Part shown: in pieces, positions 10,201 to 22,200 of the stretch | Layout: each line of letters begins with the position of its first letter | Position numbering within the stretch: position 1 is the stretch's first letter | Source: Pterois miles | Lineage: Eukaryota > Chordata > Actinopteri > Perciformes > Scorpaenidae | Direction: 5' to 3' | Length of the DNA: 64,000 nucleotides | Assembly (NCBI GenBank): GCA_947000775.1 | Contig: CAMQGK010000110.1 | Location: forward strand, 23,161,501 to 23,225,500 | Made by a program: the position numbers and the translations under genes | The notes under the pieces: generated by a model | Database searches by the model: none | Told to the model about the DNA's origin: nothing | What the model saw: only the letters and a program-made list of their open reading frames with translations

Positions 10201-13200
10201 TTGTCAGCATAAGCCAAGTATACTTTTAAGTGTACTTGTCAGTGTGAGCCAAGTATACTTAAGTTAGTTAAGTTTAGCTCTAATACATAAAAAGTAGACT
10301 CAAAGTATGCCAAACTTGATATAACTGTCCTATTTTATCTATGTAGTTTGGACTTAGCATCACATGACAGCGTGGACTGACTCAAGTATTTCTACAAGCT
10401 TGCCAGCTAGCTTGGTGGCTAATAAACTCTGAGTGAAGTGACTGACTCATGCCAGATTGACGTGATGTGTCACAGTCATATGAGAGTTTCTGTTGGCCCA
10501 AAGCTAACGTGGGTAACGTGGGTGGGAGTAATGGACACAACATGCTTGTTCTATGGAGCGCTACAGGAATGAGTCCTAAAACCAGCTAATGAGTTTGCAT
10601 TTTAGCACTTCCGGTTCCCTCCTCTGGAAGTCGATGCTTTTTTTTGTATGGGTTTTTAATTAGATGCCTGAAATAAGGTCTGTTGTTAACACAAGCTAAA
10701 GAGATTTCAACGTTTTGTACTTAAGCATAAACTGCATCAATAAATATCTCACTCGTGTATTTTGAAGCTGTTACGTCTTAATAAGGCGGTTGCTAACAAG
10801 TGGCTAAATGAGACTACGTCAGCACGTCCACCTTTACAGCCTCGCTGCATACTAACACCGATGTAACCATGGAGTAATTTGTGTTTAATGTCAGCTTTTT
10901 ACTTCTACTTCAAAAATCATAAAAGTTGTGTACATTTGTGAAGATTATTTTGCTGAACAAAATGTTTAAGCATCAAGTTTTAAGTAAACTCAGTGGAAAA
11001 ATCCCATTGGCTTTTTGTCAAGGGAACAACAATGATGCCAACTTCTTGGTTGGCCTTTAAAAATGCATCACCCCTGGAGCACTCTATTGGTACAAATGTT
11101 CCACATCAATAGATCTGTACCTTTTAATGATACATTTTTTAATTCATAGTAAATTATTTCACCGACCCCCTGGTGTGCCATAGACCCCTGGGCGTCCCCT
11201 GACCCCAATTTAGGAATCACTGTCCTAATCTGCCCAGAAGCAATGTTTAGAGGGAATGAGTATTACCTGATTTAAAAATGCACATGTAATTCCTATTTCC
11301 CCCTGAGTCATCTGAAGAAGCACAGCAATAAGCCTTAAGAGTGATACATAAGTGCATGTACAGTAAGTGCTCCTTAAGGTTAATACCTAACATGCCTCAG
11401 CTCACTTAAAAACATGATTTAGGACCTCTCAGTGTCCTCTCTGTTTTTCACTCTTGCTCATTTTGCACATTCCTTTCCTCCGACTTTACATCCCTTTTCC
11501 TTTCCAATAAATTTCACATGTTTTCATTTCATTAGGACAAATGGATCTAATACAAAGCCCCTCCGATGCTGACATGCACACATGGTTTTATTAGAGCTGT
11601 GGGACTGCTGTCACAGTGATGTGTTTGCTTTCACAAAGCAAAAAAAAAAAAAGTTGACATAAAGTTTCTGCCCCCTCCTGCAGCCAGCCAGAGGTGGGCT
11701 GACAGGAAGTTTTGAATAACACATCAGCTTGTGTCATTCTACGGTCTCCTTGCCTTCAGTCACTCGGTTTCTGTAAGCCTGTCGTGGAATCACACCCTTC
11801 AAAAATTGCAAAATGAGAGCTATCCATTACATGTGGGGCGCCACTGCTGTCCTATAGTAAATCTTCTGACCCGGAGTGAGGTCATGCATGCTGTATAGTG
11901 CTGGTGTGGAGCTGGGGAAAGCAGCCTGTTGGGAGATGTAGTTGGTGTATACAGTGATGTCCAATTAGCAGCCTGGATGATGACTGTAACCGGGGGGAGT
12001 TTACTTTACTTCGGACTGTTGTTTAGCCGTGAAGAAGAATGATTTGGCATTCAGCAGCACTGTTATTGCAGCAGGTGATGTTGTGTCTGTCTGCTCGTCC
12101 AATGGAAGCTAAGAGACTATGTCCTGTGGTCGGCGGCTCTCTCATCTCAGCCCAGCAGCACGCTAGAGAGACCCACCCATCTGCTTCATGGCACTGCTTG
12201 TAAAAGTGTGAGAGCTGTGTTTGTGCTGTAATTGTCCAAGTGTGTGTGTGTGTGGCTTTCGGTAAGGGATTAAGGATTAATTGCCTTCAGAGATAGACTT
12301 AACTGCTTGTTAGATGAACTTTGTAAAGTTCTCACTCGGCCCCAGAGAGGATAACAACAGAGAGGAGCAGAGGAAAGGTCTCTCTTGTTTTCCGTTCTTC
12401 AGAAGTGTGTGTTTCTTGTTTTTGTCAGGAGTGTACAGCCACTAGAGGGTAAGAACTTCCACTGTTTTCACCTTTTGCTCCAACACAGGTGAAAAAAAAT
12501 ATTGTTGGTCTTTTTTTTATTTTTTTTTTTTCTCATTTGCTTTCTTATCACTTTCAGGTGTCTTTTATCTCGCTTTCACTCTTTGTGTTTTCTCTCTTGA
12601 GTTTGTGCCGAAAAAGTCTGATGATCTAACAGACTGTGTGCTTTATTGATATAGGAAATAGATAGTATCTTGCCAAAGTGCCATAATCCTCACATTTGTG
12701 TTTGGCATTTTTGCTTGATGACCTCAAAGATTGATTTTTTAAAGCTGGATTTTTTAAAATGATGTTGACACAATGAAAATGTATGTGTTCAAGATGAAGA
12801 TTTATTAGTTCATGTTTGGTTCATATATGAATTCCGCTTTTTTAAATACATACCTGTTATCTATGTAAGTCCCATTCTTTTCTTCTAGTGTTATTTTCAT
12901 GATCAGTTCTGATTGATGCATTAATTGATTAGTGAAATGTCAGAAAATAGTAAAAAATATTCCCTGAAAATAACTTGTTTTTTCCAACCTTCAGTCCAAA
13001 AACAAAAACCGACTTAGCTTGCAATAATATAGACCGGAGAAAAAACAGCAGTTTCTCATATTTAAGAAGCCTCGACCAGCAAATGTTGCTTGATAAATGA
13101 CGTCTGTGGTTCTCTCTCCCTCCTCAGGTGACTTGATAGAGCTGGCAGCTGAAGGAGACCTGAGAATGACAGAGACCAACCCCCCAAAGTCAGCCAAAAA

Positions 13201-16200
13201 GCTCCGCTGGACCTCCCTGGAGGTCGGCCTCATTACTATTGTCTCCTTGCTCTTCATTGTCATCGTCGCTCTCATCATCCTCTTCGCCACACACAAGACT
13301 GGTGAGTGCCTGAGGGAGGGACAGAGAGAGAAGCTGAGGTGTCTTTAACTTGCATTCTTTCTAACAGCCAGCAGGGGGCGACTCCTCTGGTTGCAAAAAC
13401 AAGTCTGATTACATAGAAGTCTATGAGATAATGAGCATTCTTCTCATTTGATTTATTACCTCAGTAAATATTGTAAACATGAGTTTATGGTCTCAATCGC
13501 TAGTTTCAGGTCCTTTTCAACACAGCGTGATGTACATTTAGTAAATTATGGTCCCATTTAGAGTCAAATAGACCATAAAGCAGGGTATGCTTTAGGTCGT
13601 GGCTACCTTGTTATTGATATGTTGCTGCCACAGCGTTTTCTGGTCTGGAAGTTGTCGATGTTTTCATCTTACCACTTTAACCCTTTCACAGTGTGTTTTC
13701 ATTTCAAGTTAATTGTAACATTTTGGTCATCTAAAAATGTCATATTCAGCATTCGGTTGTACGTCTGTGAATGTTCTCATTCATCCAGGTCATATTCATT
13801 CTGGCAACAACTGAATTGGAGTTCCCACTAGTCAGACTGTAGCGTTCGAACTGATAAAGCCACTTGGATAAGGGGTGAAACGTCTTCAGAGACAAATCTA
13901 AGTCCAGTTGCCTTCGATTCAATTGTTGCCAGAATCATTCGGTTGTGCTTAGCTCCACCCTCTTGTGTCACTTCTGGTTGCCAGAAACCAAGATGGCGAC
14001 AGCCAAAAACCAAAATGCCAAACTCGAGGCTTCAATACAGGAAACCACAAACCAATAGGTGATGTCTAAGGCCCTGACACAGCAAGCTGACGGTCAGCTT
14101 CCAGACAGTTTGGGATCGTTAGTGAGCGTCTGTTGGCCAAGTTTGTGCGGTGGTCTAGTCTGCGTCCCGAGAGTTTTCAGTCAGTTCAGCATGTTGACTC
14201 AGCAGCGGTGTCCATTGGTGAGAGAAATCACTCTGTCTGTTCAGCTTAAATGAATCAGTGAAGAGAAAAGAAAGTGAGAAAAGCAAGCCAGAGAGTAAAG
14301 TCAAGAGGACACACACAGACGGCTCCTCCTCCTGATTTTTCATTTTCATCACATCTGATCATTCCAGTACACAGATATTTTCACAACGACATGGACATCT
14401 GCAATAAAGCTAAGCTGAAACTGGCAAACATCGCTTTGTGTCATGTATGTATCATAGCAACAGCTTGTATATCAGCAGTCCTCGGTGTTTTAGTTTCTAC
14501 CGCCGGCCACTTGGTGTAGAGGTATTTCCTCTCACGCAGGCACGGGAATGTCGCCGCTAACCGGCTGTCAGCTGTAGTCTTTGCGGTGTGTTCAAGTGCA
14601 ACTTATCAGCCAAAGCAAAGGCGACGTGAAGCGTCACAGCTGGTGACCTTCGTCACCGCTAGTTCTTCGATGACAGCTGGGTTTGCCCCCAGCTTTATAT
14701 ACACTGGGTAAACCTGAGGAAAACCTGGGTGATCAAAAAAGTGCATCATGTAATCAAAGAAGAAATTTGAGGAGCCATTCAGCATCTTTGTTTTTTTCTT
14801 GTCACCACAATATTAAGCAAACCTCTCAGACCTTTTGAAGCTGTGTACGTCGTGCGCTGTCACTTCCAGCTGAGTTCATAGTTAATAGCGAGCATGAAGG
14901 AGCGTGCTTGAGAGCGGCGTTTTGTTCAGGTGAACAGAGTGGTGACACTCTAGCTTTTAAAGTGCAAGTGTGTTTATAGTGCAAAAGTACAACCACTGAG
15001 CCAGAAAGAGGAATGCAGTGTGCAAAGGTCCTTTTTAGCGTTTTCTTTGTGGTCTCAAGCATTTTAACAACACCCTCAAAACATTGTGCTATCTCACATT
15101 TCAGACTTTGCTGTAAATGATGAAGTATAGTGTATCTAATATCTTGCTGCAAATATCATCAGTTCACAGGATGAGAAATGGATGATTTAAAATGGACTGA
15201 ACAGACACCCCCACTCGCCTTCCCTCACCATGGGAAACCAATCGAATCTGTTTCATTCAGATCAATCTCACAATATGGGGGTTTTTTAATCATTAATATC
15301 CCCACTTTACTTGCTTTCTGCACTTGAATTTCAGATGTATTTAACAGGTACTGACAAAGTCTTTGTTATGTAACATGATGATTTATTAATCTACTAAGTT
15401 CGAGGATGACAGGTCACTGTGATGTGGTATGACATTAACATGGACAATAAATAGCTTATTTATGGATTTGCAAATTAATTATTGACTCATGGAGCAACGC
15501 TGAAGTTCAGCAGGTCAAGAACGCCTGTCAAAAAAATCCAATATAATGAACTCTAATGATGCATGCAAACTGTGTGGGTTGGCATATGTGTGCGTGTTGC
15601 ACGATTATTATCTTCTGCGAATCTTGTGCTTGATAAATGTGTAAGCTGCCATGTCAGCAAAGTGACAAAGTTTAAGGACTTTGTCTGTGATTGTCCCTGT
15701 ATGGGTGCATGCTCAACCGTGTGCACATCATGTGCATTTGCACGTAACGCACGGAGCAGTGTATTTATGGTCAAATGACAGCTCGCTGGTGTGTGTCAGA
15801 ACATGTCAGACTGGATTTGATTAAAAGTTTAGCACCTAAATCATTCCTGACAGAGTGAAAGCAACACTTTTTGGAGTTGTATGCTTGAGAAAGATGAGAT
15901 AGCGATAAAATAAAGGGAAAGAGGAAGGGCAGTATGAACATTTGACACTACTAACTACACCACTAATGATTTTTTTCACATTTTCCCATAGATGAAATCT
16001 GCACCACAGCTGACTGCACACAGTCAGGTAAGCACCATGTGTTTGTTTGTGCGTCCTCTTTATTGTCACAATCTGAAGGCTTTGATTTTTCTCAAAGGGG
16101 GACAAATTGCGAAAATTGAGACGACTGCAGGAGCCTGGGGGGATTTCAGACATAATAGCCAATTCAACCGTGAATATGTTGCCTCTAAGTCGAAACAGTG

Positions 16201-19200
16201 ATCAAACAGAGACGGTTCAGATCAGCAGAAACATGTTGCAAAGGGTTATTGTTCTCGCATCAAGACAACTTGAGAGACTTGTGTATACACAGTATAGCCT
16301 AAGCAAACCTATAAAGATATATATGCAACGTGTGTCCAAGTTTTGCTGTTCAGCCTTTATAACTTCTTTGACAAGCACTCCTTGACCACATGACTGCAGT
16401 CAGAACAGTTCATTTTCCATGAAAAGCACTGCCGTACTAAATTAAAGATCTCTACCTCTTTCTTGAGTTTCCAGCAACAGACGGGCCATTCATCGTTTTT
16501 GGGAAACCAATGTCCCAGTTCAGTCAAATCTGACAGACAGCCATGTCACAAGAGATCTGTCAGCTGCCTCCTGTAATTTAATTGCAGCTCAAAAAAAGGT
16601 CACAAATCTCCAGGACTGGTGATAAACTTAAACACCCAATTAGTGCCATAATATTTTTTTACTTTTTAAAAGAGCAGTTAGTAGAAATGGAACAAACATA
16701 ATTATCAAAAGTTGTTTTTATAAAATGATCATTATATCCTGACAGTTTTCCATGAGACGGGTAATCTGAAAAATCATGTACCTCTGTGTCCTCCGGTGCT
16801 CCTAATGGCATCTGCAAGATTTCACAGACCGGAGGAAAACAACCAATCAGAGTCGAGCTGGAGCCTGACATCTCTGAGCAGCTGTCAATTACTCGCCAAC
16901 TCCAATAAAATGGTCAAACTAACCAGCGCTGATCAAATATGAATTAATACTCTGTTACTGTGATGCCTATTTCTTGCATGAAATGTTTTCAGAAACATCT
17001 TGTAGTTTCTGTTTAGCTGGAAAATGAGAACGTTTGTGACCATTTGAGGTCTCTTTCTCATTTTACAGCTGAACAGTTACTACAAGATGTTTCTGAAAAA
17101 CATTTACATGATCCAAGATTGAAAAACATTTACGTAATCCAAGATTGTAAGTGATTGACAGCTGCCTCTATGGAATGAACAGCCAATAGGAACGCTGTAA
17201 TGGCCAGTGATAGGTCAGCCTCCCATCATGTGGTAGATTTTTTAAAGCCTGAAAACAGAAATATTTCAGTACACTTGAACTACAATATGCTGAAAGGCTA
17301 TTATTGAGTTTTTGTCCAATTATGCCAAAATATTCTGTGTACTGCAGCTTTAATTACATTTTCAATGTGTTTTATTATCCCTCACTAATAGGAGAGTATT
17401 AAAAATTATGGCAATCATCCAAGGCCTCTATAAAGTAATCCATAATATCTGCTGTGGTCGATGAGATGCTCAATATTTGTCGATTCACTGTAAGGCTTCA
17501 GCCAGCAGCTGGTTAGCTTAGCTTATACCACAAAGATCAAAAACAGGTGGAAAAGGCAATTCTCGCTCAGTCTGAAGGTAACACATTCCACCCCTCTTAA
17601 GTTCACAAATTAACACATTATACGTAGTTGGTTTAATACTTTTAAAAGCAGACAAGTGAAACTGGTACACTGTTTTTACTGGACCTCCTGAGTCTCCACT
17701 AAGCTTTCGCTTTGTGTGGTATAGAGGTGAGAGCCCGTTAGCTGTTTCCATGTGTTCACAGTGTTAATGCTAAGCGGAGCTAACAGGCTGGAGCCTTACA
17801 TTGGACAGTGAGAGTGGTATTTATCTTCTCATCTAACTCAGGAAGAAAACAAATAAGCATATTTAAATGAATGATTATATAATCGGCATCTCCGACCTTC
17901 TTCATACAACAGGCTATTTTGATTAGAGGCCAATCCATGTGCATAATGTTATTCTACCAATTCAAATTGTTTGTGCTGTTTGTGATTTCACACTCTATAT
18001 CCCGCAGTATATCACATTTTTTTTTAAGTAAGCATCTCCTCTCTGTGCATGCAGCGTCTCGCCTCATCGAGAACATGGACGCCAGCGTGAACCCTTGCGA
18101 CAACTTCTACCAGTACGCCTGTGGAGGCTGGCTGAAAAAGAACATCATCCCCGAGACCAGCTCTCGATACAGCACCTTTGACATCTTACGAGACGAAATG
18201 GAGGTCATTCTCAAAGGTCAGACACCTACACACACACCCACACAAGCAAACATGCAGAAAGGCAGTAACACAGACAGGCAGGGGTGCTAATCTGTGAAAA
18301 CTGGAGACCTGTGGTGCCTGTCTTTATTAGGGCAATGGTCCTGCGTTTAGTCGGTGATTAAGAGTTGTAAAGCAACCTAGAATAGCAAGCCCTTTTCTGC
18401 TTTGTAAGAGGACGGAGAACAGCTTGACTCAGTTGCTTGAGAACACAAGCTAAAGAGGACTGTCCTTCAGGGACCGCAGCTCTATAGATATCACAGATGC
18501 CATGGAAGTTTGGTTTCAGTAACACCATGTGAGTGGACAGTTTGTCAACAGAGCTGGCATCATTGGTATTTGTGTGTGCGTGCGGACATCGCTTTCAAGC
18601 TATTTTCTAAAGACGTCAATGCGGTGGTGAGAAAAACATTAATTGCAAGTGTGTGTCTCAGATGTTCTGCCAGCTTTTAGCAAGCAGTAGAGGCTTGTTA
18701 GTGGCATGGCTGATACAGAGAGGGTCAAGTTACTCAGCGCATGTGTGAGCGCTTGTGGATTTGTGTATGTGAGTGTGTGTGACGGTCCATACTTCACCTC
18801 GAGTTGTCGGGTGAGCAGGCCAGTCGATTCCTGAGCAGCGGGTGCTAAATCTTCAAGGGGGTACAAACTTTCCACGGACAACCCAAACTCTTTGTCCACC
18901 ATAAATTTACAATTTATATGCATAACGACGGTGAAGATTGGCTTCAGGAGAAACAGAGTGATTCGAGAGAGAGATTGATATTTAGTGGGAGAGGAAAAGT
19001 TGGGTTTAAAGTGCAGCCTGACTCATGGACTGGATAATTTGCACCTGCCTCAAGCACTTTATCTGTCCGATCTTGATGGAAAAGCATACTCGTGTCTTGG
19101 GACAACATTTTTTCTTTTTTCTTTTGCCATCTGCCCTTGTGATGACATGCAGATTGTTTTTTTTCCGAAACACAAACCTGAATGTGGGCAGAAGTGGCTA

Positions 19201-22200
19201 GATGTAGTACTCCATTCAACATTTTAAATATTTACTCTTTAATAAAAATTGCTTACAGTAACACATTACTGTTTGAAATGATAGTGATCATATTTTAAAG
19301 CTGCAGTGGGTAGATATGGAGCAAATATGATTAAAGAAGTTATTTTTATAAAACGATCATTATATCCTGACAGTAGCATATGAAACAGGTAATCTGTAGA
19401 AAATCGTGTCTCTCTGTGGCAAGATTTCACAGACCGGAGGAAAACAATCAATCAGCTGTCAATCACTCGCAAACTCCAATCAAATATGAATCAATACTCT
19501 GTTTGATCAGCGCTGCATTAGTTTGACTGTTTGATAGGAGTGATTAACTGCTGCCTCTGCTGAATGAACAGCCAATAGGAACCCTCTCTTTCTGAAATGA
19601 CCTGTGATTGGCCAAAGCCTCCTGTCACAGCCTCGATTATTAAAAGCCTGAAAACAGCCATGAGGAGGTGCAGAAGTCTAGTTTTCTCTCAGAAAACTTG
19701 AATTACAATATGCTGAAAGGTTATAATGAGTTTTTTTTTGCCAAATGATGCAAAACATTCTGCCTACTGCTGCTTTAAAATAATTACATTTTTTTAATGT
19801 GTTTTGTTATCCCTCCCTGCTACAACAGTATTAAACATAATGGCAAGCATCCAAGGCCTCTAAAGTAATCTATAATCTCAACTGTGCAAGATGAGAAGCT
19901 CAATATTCATCAGTACGCTGAGAGGTTATTAAGGAACTTTTGCCCAATGATGCCAAAAACACTCTGCAGACTGCAGGTTTAAGTCTAACTTTTTTCTTAA
20001 AGCCTAGATTTTTCTTTGTGTACTGACAGCTCTCACTGTCCTCACTTTTTCTTTTTCTTCTTTCCTTCAACTTCTTCACAACCACCTTTTTATAGATCGA
20101 TCGAACATCCATTACGATTTAGAGATTGCGTGCGATATAACACCTTTTTTTGATGGTGCTTGTAGTGGAAAAACGGCAACTTCATTCCCTCTGTGCAGCA
20201 TAATTATAAAAGTGGGTTATTGAAATTCTGGCTGACAGTGTTTTGCTTGAACACGAGGTTCTGTGTGATTCAGGGATCTCTAATTGGATTTCTAACCAAC
20301 AGGATGTGTTGGTGTAGAATTGTGGAGAAAAAAAGCATGTACGAGAATTGTCAGAAAAATTATGCATGTGCAACTTTTGGTCGTAAGCCCATCTGTTCTG
20401 TTTTGTTCCGCTCTGCTCTCTTCCTCCATGGCTTAACATCCATAAAACTCACACATGGGGGGAAAATAAACATTGCTCAACAAGGGCTCATTTTTGGCAT
20501 TTTCGTATGTGCATTTACGTACATGGCATGTCTCTGTGTAAGTGCGTGGTGTTTTTACTGCGGCCGAGCAGATTTATCAGAGAACACGCGGTGGTATTTG
20601 CAGCCTGTCTGAAAGCCGGGATGGAGGAGAAACTTACTCCTGCAAAGTACTGACGATAGATATTGGGCAAAAAGTGCAAATGATGTTTTAGAATGGTCTA
20701 AGTGCTGCATTTACTACAGAAAGGAGGAGTGGAAAGAGCCAAAGAGCTGGTCTCAATCATTCAGCGGCTTAAATCCCCACCAACCGATGTTGTTGTGCTC
20801 ATTCCTTCAGGGTGTCTGGCTCACCAGTCACAATAGGAATGTGTCTGACTGTACTGTACACACACATGTTCAGGTCTACTTTGTGTTTGTGGGGTAAGAA
20901 ATAAAAAGAGAATGCTGTGTACTTAAGGTCATACTTTGATATCCCAAACTGAGGTGTCTGTGCCTTCTGTTTTCTTCAACACGTGCAGCTGCAATTAAGA
21001 CCTATTAGCTGTCTTTATGCCTCGGCAGCGGGAGCGCCTCAGCTTCAGAGTTGTGACCTCTGCTGCCGAGGTGACATCAAACATGCGACCTCTGATCCCG
21101 AGACAGGCTGCTGCCACCTGCTTGGATAACCGCCGCCTGCTGACGGAGGGCTCTTTCTTCCTATCAACAGCTGCAGGGGCCTGGAAACACCTGGACACTG
21201 CAGCGCTCTAGGCTGCGTGTGTGTGAATAGTTGTGTAGATTTGTGACTGCTTGTAAATGCTTCAGAGTGTTCTCCACTGCTGTAAAAAGGCCATAAATGA
21301 TCCATAATGAGGACTCTGATTGGGACCACAGCTTTGTCTGTGTATGCGCCTACGCGATTTCCTTTTTCCACCTCCCCCTATGCTCAGGTGTGACGTTCTT
21401 TGTAATGATTTGCCCAATTGACCGTGAGCATTTTAATTACTAGCTAGTCTGTGCCAGGAAGAGGAAGGGGAGAACAAACAGGAGAGCCATTGAAGAAAAC
21501 ATAACCAGGGGGCTTTGGGGTGAAGTGAGGAAGAGCTTTTTAGCTAGAGGATGATGGTACATTGAAAAAAGCTTTGAGGAAATGTGAAACAGCATGTGGC
21601 AGTCATCTCCAAGCTAAGCTCTGTGTGTGTACATCCATCTGCTTGAGCTCTTCTGTAATACATGCGGTGCTTCTTGCAAACTCCGAGTCTAAATGTCATT
21701 GTACAGAGAAAATTCTACCCAGAGGCGTGCGACACAGGAACCAGCTTATGTCTTTTATAGAATCTGGCCTCACCAAGAGCATTGTCATGACACAATACGG
21801 TGTTCAGATGAGAGTTGTTTGTCAGACATTTAGTCAGAGAGACTGAATGTCTGGGTCCTTTCTGCAATAACAATAACTCAAACCGAACTCGTGTCTGACA
21901 ATACCGACAACTGCAAGGAGTGTTTTCAGATTCAAATTCTAGTCAGAACCGCTGCACAACATCCTAAATACGTCCCATAAACATATCAAATAAAGATAGC
22001 AGTGTGGCCAAGTAAAATAATATGAATATTAATGTGGTAGTTTTTGGCCAACAACAACATATTGAAGAAAAAGATCCAGAATTGAGTATGTTTTTTTCTT
22101 TTTGCCCTCAAGGATGCTTATGAATAACAGGAAACAGTTTAGACCTCCACCAAGGTGAAAATATGCCCTGTTAGCTGTTTCTCTGTGCTGGGTACATGGC

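Larger units (their letters stand above)
8343..11222. mobile_element. hAT-like DNA transposon with 8-bp target duplication
   Basis: The left end CAGGGCTTCTCAGACTTTAT (8343) and the reverse complement of the right end, CAGTGATTCCTAAATTGGGG, have the CAGNG...TTC-type hAT terminus. Flanking CCCTAATC (8335-8342) and TCCTAATC (11223-11230) match at 7 of 8 positions, the 8-bp duplication expected of hAT. No transposase frame is visible. Part of its length is later insertions at 8831-10149. It lies in mme intron 1. Confidence 0.75.

Noticed and set aside
20193..20612. 139-codon frame in mme intron 4
   Set aside because: Unrecognisable protein inside an intron, with no acceptor/donor pair fitting the mme phase.
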